Numbered from the stretch's first letter, positions 33,923 to 43,929 are shown. The stretch: 64,000 bases of DNA from Streptomyces sp. SUK 48 (GCF_009650765.1 NZ_CP045740.1:1736001-1800000); one strand, 5' to 3'. A program made the numbers and translations. Notes: generated by a model from the letters alone, not told the origin.

Positions 33923-36768
33923 GGGGTGCTCCGCAGGGACACGAGGTCGGAGAGTTCGCGGTCGGTCAGTTCGGTGAGGGCGGCCTCGCCGGAGCCGAGG
34001 ATGGCGTCGGCCAGGGCCCGCTTCGCGGCGAGCATCTCGGCGATCCGGTCCTCGACCGTGCCCTCGGTGACCAGGCGGTGGACCTGGACGGGCTGGGTCT
34101 GGCCGATGCGGTAGGCGCGGTCGGTGGCCTGTTCCTCGACGGCCGGGTTCCACCAGCGGTCGAAGTGCACGACATGCCCGGCACGGGTGAGGTTGAGGCC
34201 GGTGCCCGCGGCCTTCAGGGAGAGGACGAGCACCGGTGTGGCGCCGTCCTGGAACCGGTCGACCATGCGCTCCCGCTCCGCTACCGGGGTGCCGCCGTGC
34301 AGCAGCTCCACGGGGACCGCGCGGGCGGACAGATGGGCGGTGATCAGCCGGGCCATGCCGACGTACTGGGTGAAGACGAGCGCCGAGCCGTCCTCGGCGA
34401 GGACCGTGTCCAGCAGCTCGTCCAGCAGGGCGAGTTTGCCCGAGCGGTGGACCAGCCGGTCGGTGGCCCCGGCCTCCTTGAGATAGAGCGCGGGGTGGTC
34501 GCAGATCTGCTTCAGCGCGCCGAGCAGCTTCAGCACGAGGCCCCTGCGGGCGATGCCCTCGGCGGTCTCGATGGCCAGCATCGACTCGCGCACCACCGCC
34601 TCGTACAGCGCGGCCTGTTCGCGGGTGAGCGGCACCGGATGGTCGGTCTCGGTCTTCGGCGGCAGTTCCGGGACGATGCCGGGGTCGGACTTCTTGCGCC
34701 GCAGGAGGAAGGGCCGGACGAGGCGGCCGAGGCGGTCCACGGCCTCCTGGTCCTCGCCGTTCTCCACCGCGCGGGCGTGCCGGGCGCGGAAGGACTTCAG
34801 CGGGCCGAGGAGTCCGGGGGTGGTCCAGTCGAGCAGGGCCCACAGTTCGGAGAGGTTGTTCTCCACCGGGGTGCCGGTGAGCGCGACCCGCGCGGGAGCC
34901 TCGATGGTACGCAGCGCCTTGGCGGTGGCCGAGTAGGGGTTCTTCACATGCTGGGCCTCGTCCGCGACCACCATCCCCCAGGAGTGCTCGGCGAGCCGGG
35001 GCGCGGCGGAGCGCATGGTGCCGTACGTGGTGAGGACGAAGCCGCCGTCGAGGCCGGCCAGGGTGCGCTCCGTGCCGTGGAAGCGGCGGACGGGGACGCC
35101 GGGGGCGAACCGGTTGATCTCCCGCTGCCAGTTGCCCAGCAGGGAGGCGGGGCAGACGACGAGGGTGGGTTCGCGGCAGGCCCGCTTCAGGTGCAGGGCG
35201 ATGAGGGTGACGGTCTTGCCGAGGCCCATGTCGTCGGCCAGGCAGCCGCCGAGGCCGAGGGAGGTCATCAGGTCGAGCCAGGCGAGGCCGCGCAGCTGGT
35301 AGTCGCGCAGGGTGGCGGCGAGTTCCGGGGGCGGCTCGGCGGGGCGCAGGCCCGCGGTGAGGCGGTCGCGGAGGGTGGCGAGGGCGCCGACCGGGACGGC
35401 CCGGACGGTCTCGCCGTCGACCTCGGCGGTGCCGGTGAGCGCCACGGAGAGCGCGTCGAGGGGGTCGAGCAGGCCCAGTTCCCGCTTCCGGGCCTTGCGG
35501 ACGAGGGCGGGGTCGACGAGCACCCAGCGGTCCCGCAGTCGTACGACGGGGCGGTGGGCCTCGGCGAGGGCGTCCATCTCGGCCTCGTCCAGCGGGTCCC
35601 CGCCGAGCGCCAGCTGCCAGCGGAAGCGCAGCAGGTCCGCGCCCTCGAAGAAGCCGGTGCCGTCGGTCGCGGAGCCGGGCGCCGGCCGTACCTCGGCGGT
35701 GGCGGTGAGATCGCGGGCGAGGTCCCGGGGCCAGTGCACGGCGACCCCGGCGGCGGCGAGCCGGCTGGCCGCGACGCCGAGCAGGTCGCCCAGTTCCTCC
35801 TCGGACAGGGCGAGGACGTCGGGCACGTCCTGTTCGGCGAGCCGGTCCAGGGGCGGCCAGACCCGCCCGGCGCGGCGCACGGCGAGGGCCGCGTCCACCC
35901 GGGCGCGGGGGCCGAAGGCGGTGTCGGCCCCGCCCGCCCACAGGGTGGCCGCGTCGGCCACCAGGGTGGGATCGGCGAGGCTGTGGACCTGCACGATCGC
36001 GGCCCCGGCGGCGCGGGCGCCCCCGCTCGCGCCCGCGTCGAAGGTGTCGTAGGCGGACAGGTCCAGGCGCAGCGAGATCCGTACGCCCGCGTCCATGCCC
36101 GCGGCGACCTCGGCCGCCCAGGCGTGCGCACCCGGCAGGGACTGGGGCTCGCGCGCGGCGAAGGGGCGGCCGCAGGCGTGGGCGGCGGCGGGGGTGCGGG
36201 GCAGGGTGTCGGCGATCGCGTCCAGGAAGGAGCGGAGCAGCGCCTCCGGCTCGGGCAGCCGCAGCGGCCCGGGGTCCGGCAGCGGCACAGCGTGTCCCTC
36301 CGGGGGCAGGGCGGCGGCGATCGCGCGCAGATGGGCGATGTCGTCGGGCTCCAGCGGACCGGCCCGCCAGGCGTCCTGGCCGCCCGGGGTGAGGCCGGGC
36401 AGCAGCCGCCCCCGGGCGACGAGCCGCAGGGCGTGCAGCGCGGCGGCGCCCCAGCAGGCGGTGGCGGGGTGCGCGGCGGGGTCCCGGCGGGCGCGGACCA
36501 GCAGGGGCAGGGCCTCGGCGAGCGGCAGGGCCAGCGCGGGTACCTGGCGGCGGCGCACTGCGGCGCCGTGCCGTCGTACGACCGTGAGTTCCTCGGGGTC
36601 GGCGGCCGCGGCGGGCAGGGGCGCGCCCTCGGGGTCCCAGAAGGCGATACGGCCCTCGCGGGGCAGCGGCGCGGGCACGTAGACCGCGGCCAGGCGCACC
36701 GGCACCGGGTCCCCGCCCGCCACCCGGGAGTCCGCCGTCCGCTCGGCCGTCATCGCCCCACCGCTCAT
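33919..36768 (-). CDS. SNF2-family DNA-dependent ATPase/helicase
   Basis: About 949 aa. The N-terminal ~450 residues are a bacterial SNF2-associated region. The ATPase follows: Walker A DDMGLGKTVTLIALHL, DEAQ box ADEAQHVKNPYS, motif III GTPVENNLSELWALLDW, and C-lobe motifs QYVGMARLITAHLS, GTGLNLTRAGHVVHFDRWWNP and ATDRAYRIGQTQ. It should translocate on double-stranded DNA. It pairs with the SWIM gene directly downstream (ATGA overlap), a conserved actinobacterial pairing. Start choice lies between GTG 36780, ATG 36768 and ATG 36753; 36768 has GGGAGG at workable spacing. Confidence 0.92.
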   Translation of the reverse strand: MSGGAMTAERTADSRVAGGDPVPVRLAAVYVPAPLPREGRIAFWDPEGAPLPAAAADPEELTVVRRHGAAVRRRQVPALALPLAEALPLLVRARRDPAAHPATACWGAAALHALRLVARGRLLPGLTPGGQDAWRAGPLEPDDIAHLRAIAAALPPEGHAVPLPDPGPLRLPEPEALLRSFLDAIADTLPRTPAAAHACGRPFAAREPQSLPGAHAWAAEVAAGMDAGVRISLRLDLSAYDTFDAGASGGARAAGAAIVQVHSLADPTLVADAATLWAGGADTAFGPRARVDAALAVRRAGRVWPPLDRLAEQDVPDVLALSEEELGDLLGVAASRLAAAGVAVHWPRDLARDLTATAEVRPAPGSATDGTGFFEGADLLRFRWQLALGGDPLDEAEMDALAEAHRPVVRLRDRWVLVDPALVRKARKRELGLLDPLDALSVALTGTAEVDGETVRAVPVGALATLRDRLTAGLRPAEPPPELAATLRDYQLRGLAWLDLMTSLGLGGCLADDMGLGKTVTLIALHLKRACREPTLVVCPASLLGNWQREINRFAPGVPVRRFHGTERTLAGLDGGFVLTTYGTMRSAAPRLAEHSWGMVVADEAQHVKNPYSATAKALRTIEAPARVALTGTPVENNLSELWALLDWTTPGLLGPLKSFRARHARAVENGEDQEAVDRLGRLVRPFLLRRKKSDPGIVPELPPKTETDHPVPLTREQAALYEAVVRESMLAIETAEGIARRGLVLKLLGALKQICDHPALYLKEAGATDRLVHRSGKLALLDELLDTVLAEDGSALVFTQYVGMARLITAHLSARAVPVELLHGGTPVAERERMVDRFQDGATPVLVLSLKAAGTGLNLTRAGHVVHFDRWWNPAVEEQATDRAYRIGQTQPVQVHRLVTEGTVEDRIAEMLAAKRALADAILGSGEAALTELTDRELSDLVSLRSTP

Positions 36769-36853
36769 ACCTTCTGCCACCTCCCGCCCGCACCTCGGAC
36801 CAGACGTCTCCGACTCTACGGGCGGGGTCTGACAACCGGTCCCCGAGCAGGGG

Positions 36854-37441
36854 CTATGGCACCGTCCGCGACACCACGTACACCATCGGGAAGTCCGGGT
36901 CGGCCATGTTCACGACCACGTCCTGGGTGGGTGCCGGGTTCTTCTGGGTGTGGGTGAGGCCGTACCAGGAGCCGGCGCCGGCGAAGGTCCAGCCGCTGAC
37001 CTTGCGGTCGCGGGCGCCGACGGCGATGTCGCCCTTCTTCAGCTCGTCGCGGCGCGAGTCCATGGACTGGAGGAAGGTGTCCAGGCCGGCCGGGTTGGTG
37101 CGGAACTGCACGTACAGGCGGCTGGTCTTCCAGTTGTTGGTCTCGTACGACGCGATGTGGTCGGCGGGGCGCGGGACGTTGACCTGGTAGAGGCGGCGCT
37201 GCACCTTCGACGGCCAGCCCGCGGTGAGGCCGGTCGCGGAGTACTTGGCCTCCTTGTCCTTGCCGCTGTTGCGGCTCTGGTTCGCCGAGATCACCAGATA
37301 ACCGGCCGGCACACCGATGAGCAGCACGATGATCAGCAGGGTGATCCCCCGGCGCCTGGCCTTGTGGCGGGGGTCCTCGGGAGGCCGCCGCCCCGGCTGC
37401 GGCCCGGCGGCCTGGCGGGGCAGGGAGGTGGAGGCGGTCAT
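36854..37441 (-). CDS. Single-pass membrane protein of unknown function
   Basis: A 195-aa protein with a Pro/Arg-rich cytosolic N-terminus, one transmembrane helix (residues ~33-52, GITLLIIVLLIGVPAGYLVI) and an extracytoplasmic C-terminal domain rich in aromatic strands (YETNNWKTSRLYVQFRT, VSGWTFAGAGSWYGLTH). I do not recognise the domain. Its ATG overlaps the stop of the ROK kinase gene, so the two are coupled; a link to sugar status is possible but unproven. Confidence 0.8.
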   Translation of the reverse strand: MTASTSLPRQAAGPQPGRRPPEDPRHKARRRGITLLIIVLLIGVPAGYLVISANQSRNSGKDKEAKYSATGLTAGWPSKVQRRLYQVNVPRPADHIASYETNNWKTSRLYVQFRTNPAGLDTFLQSMDSRRDELKKGDIAVGARDRKVSGWTFAGAGSWYGLTHTQKNPAPTQDVVVNMADPDFPMVYVVSRTVP

Positions 37442-38583
37442 GCGGTGTCCCGTTCGCGGCGGGCCTGGGCGTACCGCTCGTAGCGCTCGTACCGCTCGAC
37501 CCGGCGGCGCTTGGCGCGCCGGAAGCGGCGGGCGACCAGGCGGGCCAGATCGGCCGCGCCCACCATGCCGGCCTCGGGGCCGAGCTGGGCGCGGGTGATA
37601 CGGGCCTCGGGGCGGTAGCCGCGGCCGGTGAGATGGCGCTTGAAGGCGTCTCTGGCGGGGCCGATGAGCAGATCGTCGGCGGCCGAGACGCCACCGCCGA
37701 TGACGAAGCAGGAGGGGTCGAGGGCGGCGGCCAGGTTGGCGATGCCGACGCCGAGCCACTGGCCGATGTCCTGGAGCAGCTCCACGCACATCGCGTCGCC
37801 CTCGCGGGCCAGCTCGGTGATCATCGGCCCGGTGATGTCGGCGATGTTGCCCTTGACGTGCTCGATGATCCCGTAGGCGACCGGCGAGTCGGCCTGGGCC
37901 AGCTCGCGCGCCTCGCGGACCAGGGCGTTCCCGGAGCTGTACTGCTCCCAGCAGCCGCGGTTGCCGCACGGGCAGCGGTGGCCGCCGGGCACGACCTGCA
38001 TATGGCCGAACTCGCCCGCGACGCCGAACTTGCCCCGCTTGACCTGGCCGTCCTCCAGGATCGCGCCGCCGATACCGGTACCCAGTGTGATCATCACCAG
38101 GTGGTCCTCGCCGCGCCCGGCGCCGAAGCGCCACTCGGCCCAGGCGGCGGTGTTGGCGTCGTTGTCCACCAGCACCGGCACGGAGAGGCGGCCGCTGAGC
38201 CGGTCGCGCAGCGGTTCGTTGCGCCAGGACAGGTGGGGGGCGAACAGGACGCGGTTGCGGTCCGCGTCGACCCAGCCGGCGGCGCCGATGCCGACCGCGT
38301 GCACGTCGTGCCGGTCGGAGAGGTCCAGGACCAGCTCGACGATGGTGTCCTCGACGACCTTGGGGCTCTTCGACTTGTCCGGGGTCTCCGTGCGGAGCTT
38401 CTCCAGGATGTTGCCGTCGGCGTCCACGACGCCCGCCATCACCTTGGTGCCGCCGATGTCGATGCCGACGGTGGGGACACGGGGGGCCGTCAGGTGGGAC
38501 CGGCGCTCCCGGGTGCCGACCGTCCGCAGGACGGGGGCGCGGCGGGAGCCGATGGGGGCCGTGAGGTCGCGATAGGTGCTCAT
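37438..38583 (-). CDS. ROK-family sugar kinase (glucokinase-like)
   Basis: A 381-aa cytosolic kinase. The ATP motif VGIDIGGTKVMAGVV begins at about residue 38 after a ~35-aa extension, DNDANTAAWAE carries the catalytic Asp, LGTGIGGAI the phosphate loop, and the ROK zinc motif GEFGHMQVVPGGHRCPCGNRGCWEQ (shown here in two halves: GEFGHMQVVPGGH and CPCGNRGCWEQ) is complete. No N-terminal HTH is present, so it is an enzyme, not a ROK repressor. It is 107 bases downstream of the sugar ABC transporter and likely phosphorylates the imported sugar, or glucose. Confidence 0.92.
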   Translation of the reverse strand: MSTYRDLTAPIGSRRAPVLRTVGTRERRSHLTAPRVPTVGIDIGGTKVMAGVVDADGNILEKLRTETPDKSKSPKVVEDTIVELVLDLSDRHDVHAVGIGAAGWVDADRNRVLFAPHLSWRNEPLRDRLSGRLSVPVLVDNDANTAAWAEWRFGAGRGEDHLVMITLGTGIGGAILEDGQVKRGKFGVAGEFGHMQVVPGGHRCPCGNRGCWEQYSSGNALVREARELAQADSPVAYGIIEHVKGNIADITGPMITELAREGDAMCVELLQDIGQWLGVGIANLAAALDPSCFVIGGGVSAADDLLIGPARDAFKRHLTGRGYRPEARITRAQLGPEAGMVGAADLARLVARRFRRAKRRRVERYERYERYAQARRERDTA

Positions 38584-38690
38584 CGTTGGTCGATTGTGCC
38601 TCAACGACGGTAAGGGTGCCGTACAAGGCGGGGGCGAGGGGCGGGCGATCCCGGTGGTGTCCCGGTTGACCGCGGCGCCCCTCGCCGCCC

Positions 38691-39554
38691 TCAGTCGCGC
38701 TGGAGTTCGTGGCGCAGGACGTCCAGGTCGGAGCCGCCGGCCATCTGCGCGGTCAGCTCGTCCAGGGTGATCTCGTCCCGTGTGTGATTGCCCACCATCG
38801 TGCCGCGGCGCAGCAGCACGAACCGGTCGCCCACCAGGTACGCGTGGTGCGGGTTGTGGGTGATCAGGACGACGCCCAGGCCCTCGTCGCGGGCCGCGGC
38901 GACGTACTTGAGGACCACGCCGGACTGCTTGACGCCCAGGGCCGCGGTGGGCTCGTCGAGGACGAGGACCTTGGCGCCGAAGTGGACGGCGCGGGCGATG
39001 GCCACGCACTGGCGTTCGCCGCCGGAGAGGGTGCCGATGGGCTGGTCGACGTCCCGCAGGTCGATGCCCATGCGCAGCAGCGCCTCGCGGGTGGTGCGGC
39101 GCATCAGGGCGGTGTCGAGGCGCTTGAAGGGGCCGGTGCCCTTGCGGGGCTCGGAGCCGAGGAAGAAGTTGCGCCAGACCGGCATCAGGGGCACGACGGC
39201 CAGGTCCTGGTAGACCGTGGCGATGCCCCGGTCCAGGGCGTCGCGCGGGGAGGCGAGGCGGGTCTCCTCGCCGTCGACGCGCAGGGTGCCGCCGTCGTGC
39301 TGGTGCAGTCCGGCGATCATCTTGATCAGGGTGGACTTGCCCGCGCCGTTGTCGCCGAGGACACAGGTGATTTCGCCCGCGTGCACCTGGAGGGACACGC
39401 CGTCCAGGGCGCGCACGTTGCCGTAGTGCTTGCCGACGCCGGACAGCTCGACCAGGGCGGGCGCAGCCGTCGTCGCGGTCGCCGCCGAAGTGGTCCCGTC
39501 CGTGGTCCCGTCCGTCGTCCCGGCCGTCACGCCGTCCGTCATGTCGTCCGTCAT
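38691..39554 (-). CDS. Sugar ABC transporter ATPase
   Basis: A 287-aa single-domain ATPase of the monosaccharide (CUT2) type, although most CUT2 ATPases are fused duplicates. Walker [13 protein letters not shown], signature [14 protein letters not shown], Walker [13 protein letters not shown] and the switch His (LITHNP) are intact. The first ~28 residues are Thr/Asp/Gly repeats ([10 protein letters not shown]) of no clear role. ATG 39554 overlaps the permease stop. It acts at the membrane with the permease at 39551-40627. Confidence 0.93.
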   Translation of the reverse strand: MTDDMTDGVTAGTTDGTTDGTTSAATATTAAPALVELSGVGKHYGNVRALDGVSLQVHAGEITCVLGDNGAGKSTLIKMIAGLHQHDGGTLRVDGEETRLASPRDALDRGIATVYQDLAVVPLMPVWRNFFLGSEPRKGTGPFKRLDTALMRRTTREALLRMGIDLRDVDQPIGTLSGGERQCVAIARAVHFGAKVLVLDEPTAALGVKQSGVVLKYVAAARDEGLGVVLITHNPHHAYLVGDRFVLLRRGTMVGNHTRDEITLDELTAQMAGGSDLDVLRHELQRD

Positions 39555-40627
39555 GTCGTCGCCTCCGCGCGCTTGCGGACCCAGGCGTTGAGCAGGGTCG
39601 CGAGGAGCAGCATCGCTCCGAGGAAGAACTTGAACCAGTCGGGGTTCCACTCGGCGAAGACGATGCCCTTGCTGGTCATGCCGAAGATCAGGGCGCCCAC
39701 CGCGGAGCCGACCGCGCTGCCGTAGCCGCCGGTGATCAGGCAGCCGCCGATGACGGCCGCGATGATGTAGATCAGCTCGTTGCCGACGCCCTCGCCGGAC
39801 TGGACGGCGTCGAAGGAGAACAGCAGGTGCTGGCCGGAGATCCAGGCGCCGAACGCGACGCCCATGTAGAGGCCGATCTTCGTCTTCGCCACCGGCACGC
39901 CGACCGCGCGGGCCGCGTCCTCGTTGCCGCCGACCGCGAAGATCCAGTTGCCGACGCGGGTGCGCAGCAGGATCCAGGAGCCGAGGGCGACCAGGGCGAG
40001 CCACCACAGGATGGTGATCTTGAAGTCGACGCCGCCGACGGTGACCGTGGAGGCGAAGACGGCGTGGGCGCTGGAGAAGCCCTGCATGTCGGCGATGGTC
40101 TTGGTGGAGACCGTGCCGTCGATCAGCTTGGTGAAGCCGAGGTTCATGCCGCACAGCATCAGGAAGGTGCCCAGCGTGATGATGAAGCTGGGCAGTCTGG
40201 TGCGGGTGAGCATGAAGCCGTTGAAGGCGCCGATGGCGAGGCTGACCAGCAGGGACACGCCGACGCCGACCCAGGTGTTCGCCGTCATCTGGTAGCTGAA
40301 CATCGAGGAGATCAGCGCCGAGGACGTCACGAGGACGCCGGCCGACAGATCGAACTCGCCGCCGATCATCAGCAGCGCGACCGGCACGGCCATGATCCCG
40401 ATGGTCGAGGAGGCGTACAGGACGGTGCTGAGGCTGGGGGCGCGCAGGAAGCCGTCGGCGATGAAGGCGAAGAAGACGAAGACGGCGAGGGCGCCGACGA
40501 CCGAGCCCAGCTCGGGGCGGGCGAGGAGCTTCTTCAGCGGGGAGGTCCGCAGGAGCCGCTCGTCGGCCACCGGTTCCCCGACCTTCTGTTCGACCGCGTT
40601 CTGCCCGGTGGTCCGCTCGGCGGTCAT
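39551..40627 (-). CDS. Sugar ABC transporter permease (BPD_transp_2)
   Basis: A 358-aa integral membrane protein with about nine or ten helices. The family cytoplasmic loop [20 protein letters not shown] is present, together with [17 protein letters not shown], typical of RbsC-like permeases. It is coupled by ATGA overlaps to both the substrate-binding protein upstream and the ATPase downstream. Only one permease gene is present, so a homodimer is expected. Confidence 0.94.
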   Translation of the reverse strand: MTAERTTGQNAVEQKVGEPVADERLLRTSPLKKLLARPELGSVVGALAVFVFFAFIADGFLRAPSLSTVLYASSTIGIMAVPVALLMIGGEFDLSAGVLVTSSALISSMFSYQMTANTWVGVGVSLLVSLAIGAFNGFMLTRTRLPSFIITLGTFLMLCGMNLGFTKLIDGTVSTKTIADMQGFSSAHAVFASTVTVGGVDFKITILWWLALVALGSWILLRTRVGNWIFAVGGNEDAARAVGVPVAKTKIGLYMGVAFGAWISGQHLLFSFDAVQSGEGVGNELIYIIAAVIGGCLITGGYGSAVGSAVGALIFGMTSKGIVFAEWNPDWFKFFLGAMLLLATLLNAWVRKRAEATT

Positions 40628-41628
40628 CGGGTGCCCCGCTCGGTGTACGCCGCCAGCGTGGCCGCCTGGTCCTTGGTGATGATCTGCGGGCCGGTCAGCA
40701 CCGGCTTGCCGCCGCCGAGGACGTCACCGTTGTACTTGTAGGCCCACAGCAGGTCGACCGCCTCGTATCCCTGGAGGTACGGCTGCTGGTCGACCGCGAA
40801 GCCCAGGGTGCCGTTCTTGAGCGAGGCCGCGACCTGCGCGTTGAGGTCGAAGGTGTCCACCTCGGCCTTGCTGCCCGCGTCGTTCTTCGCCTTCACGGCG
40901 GTGTCGGCGTAGGGCGCGCCGAGGGTGACGACGCTGTCCAGGGACTTGTCGGCCTGGAGCTTGGCCTCGATGGCGGACTGCACGTCGGGCATGTTCGTGC
41001 CGTTGACGTAGAGCTTCTGGAGCTTGCCCTTGAAGGTCTTGGCGACGCCGTCGCAGCGCTGCTCGTGGCCCACGTTGCCCTGCTCGTGCAGCACGCACAG
41101 GGCCTTCTTCTTCCCGCGCTTGTTCAGCTCGTCGCCGACGGCCTCACCGGCGATGGTCTCGTCCTGGCCGATGTGGGTGAGCGCGCCGAACGCCTTGGAC
41201 TCCTCCGAGCCGGAGTTGACGGTGATCACCGGGATGCCGGCCTTCTCGGCGCGCTGGACGGCGGCCTTCATGGCGTCCGGCTTCGCCAGGGTGACGATGA
41301 TCCCGTCGACCTTCTTGTCGACCGCCGCGTCCACCAGCTGGGCCTGCTGCTGGGCGTCGTCGTCGTGCGAGTACAGGAAGTTGATGTTGTCCTTGACGGC
41401 GGCCTGCTTGGCGCCGCTCTGCACGATGTCCCAGAAGGTGTCGCCGTCTCCCGAGTGTGTGATCATCGCGAAGGTCCAGCGGGGGGTGTTCACCCCCGAC
41501 CTGCCCTGGGCGACGGCGGCCTTGCGGGCGTCCTCGGCCCGCTTCCCGCCGGTGCTGCTGCAGCCCGCGAGGCACACCGAGAGTGCCCCTGCGAGCGCCA
41601 TGACTGCCCAGGTCCGAAACCGTGCCAC
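40624..41628 (-). CDS. Sugar-binding lipoprotein of the ABC transporter
   Basis: A 334-aa periplasmic-binding-protein-like (RbsB type) lipoprotein. GTG start 41628 has AGAAGGG upstream; the signal peptide ends in the lipobox LAGC, so the mature protein is membrane-tethered outside the cell. Sugar-binding fold landmarks are [48 protein letters not shown] and [12 protein letters not shown]. The ligand is unknown; the neighbouring inositol-dehydrogenase-like gene hints at a polyol or inositol-like sugar (inference). It is the first gene of the transporter operon. Confidence 0.93.
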   Translation of the reverse strand: MARFRTWAVMALAGALSVCLAGCSSTGGKRAEDARKAAVAQGRSGVNTPRWTFAMITHSGDGDTFWDIVQSGAKQAAVKDNINFLYSHDDDAQQQAQLVDAAVDKKVDGIIVTLAKPDAMKAAVQRAEKAGIPVITVNSGSEESKAFGALTHIGQDETIAGEAVGDELNKRGKKKALCVLHEQGNVGHEQRCDGVAKTFKGKLQKLYVNGTNMPDVQSAIEAKLQADKSLDSVVTLGAPYADTAVKAKNDAGSKAEVDTFDLNAQVAASLKNGTLGFAVDQQPYLQGYEAVDLLWAYKYNGDVLGGGKPVLTGPQIITKDQAATLAAYTERGTR

Positions 41629-41807
41629 GAGGCCGTGCCCTTCTCGCTGTCTCCAGCTGACTCTCAGCTGTCCTTGCTCCGACGTGCGGATGGGGCGGGC
41701 GACCTCACCGTCGGTGTGTCCCGGCGGCGACCGCACCGGCCCCAAACACTTCAGTATCGGTCACCGGGGTGGGCGGGCGGACGGCCGGGGAGGAGATTCC
41801 GGTCACC

Positions 41808-41819
41808 TTGTCCTGACAA
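41808..41819. promoter_or_regulatory. Probable GntR operator upstream of the sugar ABC operon
   Basis: TTGTCCTGACAA is an inverted repeat (TTGTC-2-GACAA) located 180 bases before the lipoprotein start, between it and the GntR stop. The 11-base core TTGTCCTGACA recurs at 42711 before the regulator and the divergent dehydrogenase. Confidence 0.7.
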
Positions 41820-41896
41820 TGCGACGAACGCCGGCCGGACGAGGCGGCGGAGAACCGGACGGCGCGGCGGGGAACGCGACGGCCGGCCGGTGCCTT

Positions 41897-42661
41897 TCAG
41901 GGCCGTACGAGCAGCTGGAACTCGAAGGCGTAGCGGCTCGGCCGGTAGGCGTGGTCGCCGTACTCGACCGCGCGGCCGGTGTCGTCGTAGGTGGTGCGGC
42001 ACATGGTGAGCAGCGGGGCGCCGGCGGCCTCGCCGAGCCGCTCGGCCTCGGTGGCGCCGGCGCCGCGGGCGCCGATCGACTGGCGGGCGCTGTGCAGGGT
42101 GATCCCGGCGGCGCGCAGCATCCGGTACAGGCCGGTCGCCTCCAGCCGGGCGGTGTCCAGGTCGAGCAGTCCGGGCGGCAGATGGTTGATCAGGTACGCC
42201 ATCGGCTCGCCGTGCTCGAGCCGGAGCCGCTCGACGCGGTGGACGTCGGTGCCCTCGGTGACCCCGAGCGCGGCCGCGATCTCGTCGGAGGCCGGGACGA
42301 CCGTGTTGACCAGGACCTTCGTCGTGGGCCGCCGGCCCGCCGCCGCCAGATCGTCGTAGAGGCTGCTCAGCTCCAGCGGGCGCCTGACCCTGCTGTGCAC
42401 GACCTGGGTGCCGACGCCCCGGCGGCGCACCAGCAGCCCCTTGTCGACCAGCGACTGAATGGCCTGGCGGACGGTGGGCCGGGACAGGCCGAGCCGCGCG
42501 GCCAGCTCGATCTCGTTGCCCAGCAGGCTCCCGGGGGTCAGGCTTCCGTGCTCGATCGCGGCCTCCAGCTGCTGGGACAGCTGGAAGTACAGCGGCACCG
42601 GCGAACCGCGGTCCACGCGGAGTTCGAGCGCGACGGTCGGGTCCACATCTGGTTTGGGCAC
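41897..42661 (-). CDS. GntR/HutC-family transcriptional regulator
   Basis: A 254-aa repressor. An N-terminal winged helix (residues ~18-85: PLYFQLSQQLEAAIEHG, IELAARLGLSRPTVRQAIQ) is followed by a UTRA ligand-binding domain of the HutC subfamily (residues ~100-250, GTDVHRVERLRLEHGEPMAY, ending YRPSRYAFEFQLLV). Sugar-phosphate or amino-acid ligands release such repressors from DNA. GTG start 42661 is chosen from the family N-terminus; no clear ribosome site is seen. Two identical-core operators flank its gene, so it probably controls the ABC operon, the divergent dehydrogenase and itself. Confidence 0.92.
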   Translation of the reverse strand: MPKPDVDPTVALELRVDRGSPVPLYFQLSQQLEAAIEHGSLTPGSLLGNEIELAARLGLSRPTVRQAIQSLVDKGLLVRRRGVGTQVVHSRVRRPLELSSLYDDLAAAGRRPTTKVLVNTVVPASDEIAAALGVTEGTDVHRVERLRLEHGEPMAYLINHLPPGLLDLDTARLEATGLYRMLRAAGITLHSARQSIGARGAGATEAERLGEAAGAPLLTMCRTTYDDTGRAVEYGDHAYRPSRYAFEFQLLVRP

Positions 42662-42710
42662 GGGCCGAGCGTAGTCGGGTGGGCAGTTGACGGGAAGTCG
42701 TGAAGTCTGA

Positions 42711-42722
42711 TTGTCCTGACAT
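42711..42722. promoter_or_regulatory. Second GntR operator copy between the regulator and dehydrogenase genes
   Basis: TTGTCCTGACAT matches 11 of 12 bases of the site at 41808-41819 and lies in the 102-bp divergent region between starts 42661 and 42764. A TTGACA hexamer (42728-42733) next to it may be a -35 element. Confidence 0.7.
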
Positions 42723-42763
42723 ACACATTGACAGGGGCCGGGCCGCGCCGTCACTTTGTTTCC

Positions 42764-43786
42764 ATGCGCATCGGGGTCATCGGTACGGGCCGCATCGGCA
42801 CCCTTCACGCGAACACGCTCAGCCGGCACCGCGAGGTCGGTTCGCTGATCCTGACGGACGCCGATCCGGTGCGGGCGCAGCGGCTCGCGCACCGGATCGG
42901 CGAGACGGCGGCGCCGGGGGTGGACGAGATCTTCCGGTGGGGCGTGGACGCGGTGGTGATCAGCACGGCGACCGCGGCCCACGCCGAGCTGATCGGCCGG
43001 GCGGCGCGCTCGGGGCTGCCGGTCTTCTGCGAGAAACCGATCGCCCTGGACCTGCCCGGCACGCTCCAGGCGCTGGCCGAGGTGGCGGCGGCCGGCACGG
43101 TGCTCCAGATGGGCTTCCAGCGCCGCTTCGACGCGGGGTACGCCGGAGCGCGCGAGGCGGTGCGCGCCGGGCGGCTCGGCCGGCTGCACACCGTACGGGC
43201 CCTGACCTGCGACCCGTCCCCTCCCCCCGCCGACTGGCTGGCGCTGTCCGGCGGGCTGTTCCGGGACACCCTCATCCATGACTTCGACATGCTGCGCTGG
43301 GTGACGGGCCAGGAGGTGAGCGACGTCTACGCGGCCGGCTCGGACGCGGGCCCCGTGATGTTCCGCGAGGCCGGTGACGCCTGTACGGGCGCGGCGCTGC
43401 TCACCCTGGCCGAGGGCACCCTGGCCACCGCGACCGCGACCCGCACGAACGGCGCGGGCTACGACGTCCGCATGGAGCTGGCCGGGGAGCGCGACACGGT
43501 GGTGGTCGGCCTGGACGACCGCACCCCGCTGGCCTCCACCGAACCGACCGGGCCACCGCCCGCGGACAAGCCCTGGACCGGTTTCCTGGAACGGTTCGCG
43601 CCCGCGTACGAGGCCGAGCTGTGCGCCTTCGTGGAGGTGCTGCACGGCGAACGCGCCAACCCCTGCGACGGCCACGAGGCCCTCCAGGCGCTGCGGATCG
43701 CCGAGGCGTGCGAGGTCTCGCGGCGGGAGCGGCGGGCGGTGGCGATGGCGGAGATCCCGACGGCGCCGGGGTCCGCGGGCGGCTGA
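42764..43786 (+). CDS. Gfo/Idh/MocA-family oxidoreductase (inositol 2-dehydrogenase-like)
   Basis: A 340-aa NAD(P)-dependent sugar or polyol dehydrogenase. The nucleotide motif MRIGVIGTGRIGTLHANTL is at the start, the catalytic Lys lies in FCEKPIALD, and the family block GGLFRDTLIHDFDMLRW carries the Asp/His pair used in proton relay. Myo-inositol 2-dehydrogenases share this layout, but related enzymes act on many sugars. It is divergent from the GntR gene and shares its operator, so it likely oxidises the substrate imported by the adjacent ABC transporter. The start at 42764 was chosen from the conserved MRIGVIG. Confidence 0.92.
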   Translation: MRIGVIGTGRIGTLHANTLSRHREVGSLILTDADPVRAQRLAHRIGETAAPGVDEIFRWGVDAVVISTATAAHAELIGRAARSGLPVFCEKPIALDLPGTLQALAEVAAAGTVLQMGFQRRFDAGYAGAREAVRAGRLGRLHTVRALTCDPSPPPADWLALSGGLFRDTLIHDFDMLRWVTGQEVSDVYAAGSDAGPVMFREAGDACTGAALLTLAEGTLATATATRTNGAGYDVRMELAGERDTVVVGLDDRTPLASTEPTGPPPADKPWTGFLERFAPAYEAELCAFVEVLHGERANPCDGHEALQALRIAEACEVSRRERRAVAMAEIPTAPGSAGG

Positions 43787-43842
43787 GCGGCCGTACGGGA
43801 GCGGTCGCGGAGTGGTCGCCGTGCGGAAGCGGTCACGGGGTG

Positions 43843-43887
43843 GTCGTACGACGGTCACGCGCGGGGTGTCGTACGACCGTCACGCGT
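43843..43887. repeat. Two 20-bp near-identical direct repeats with internal palindrome
   Basis: Copies at 43843-43862 and 43868-43887 (25-base period) each hold the palindrome GTCGTACGAC followed by a GTCACGCG-like tail, and a partial third copy (CCGTACGACC) follows. They lie between convergent genes and may fold as a terminator or be a small repeat family. Confidence 0.6.
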
Positions 43888-43929
43888 GAGCCGTACGACC
43901 ACCCGCCCGGCGCTCCCCCTCGACCAGCT

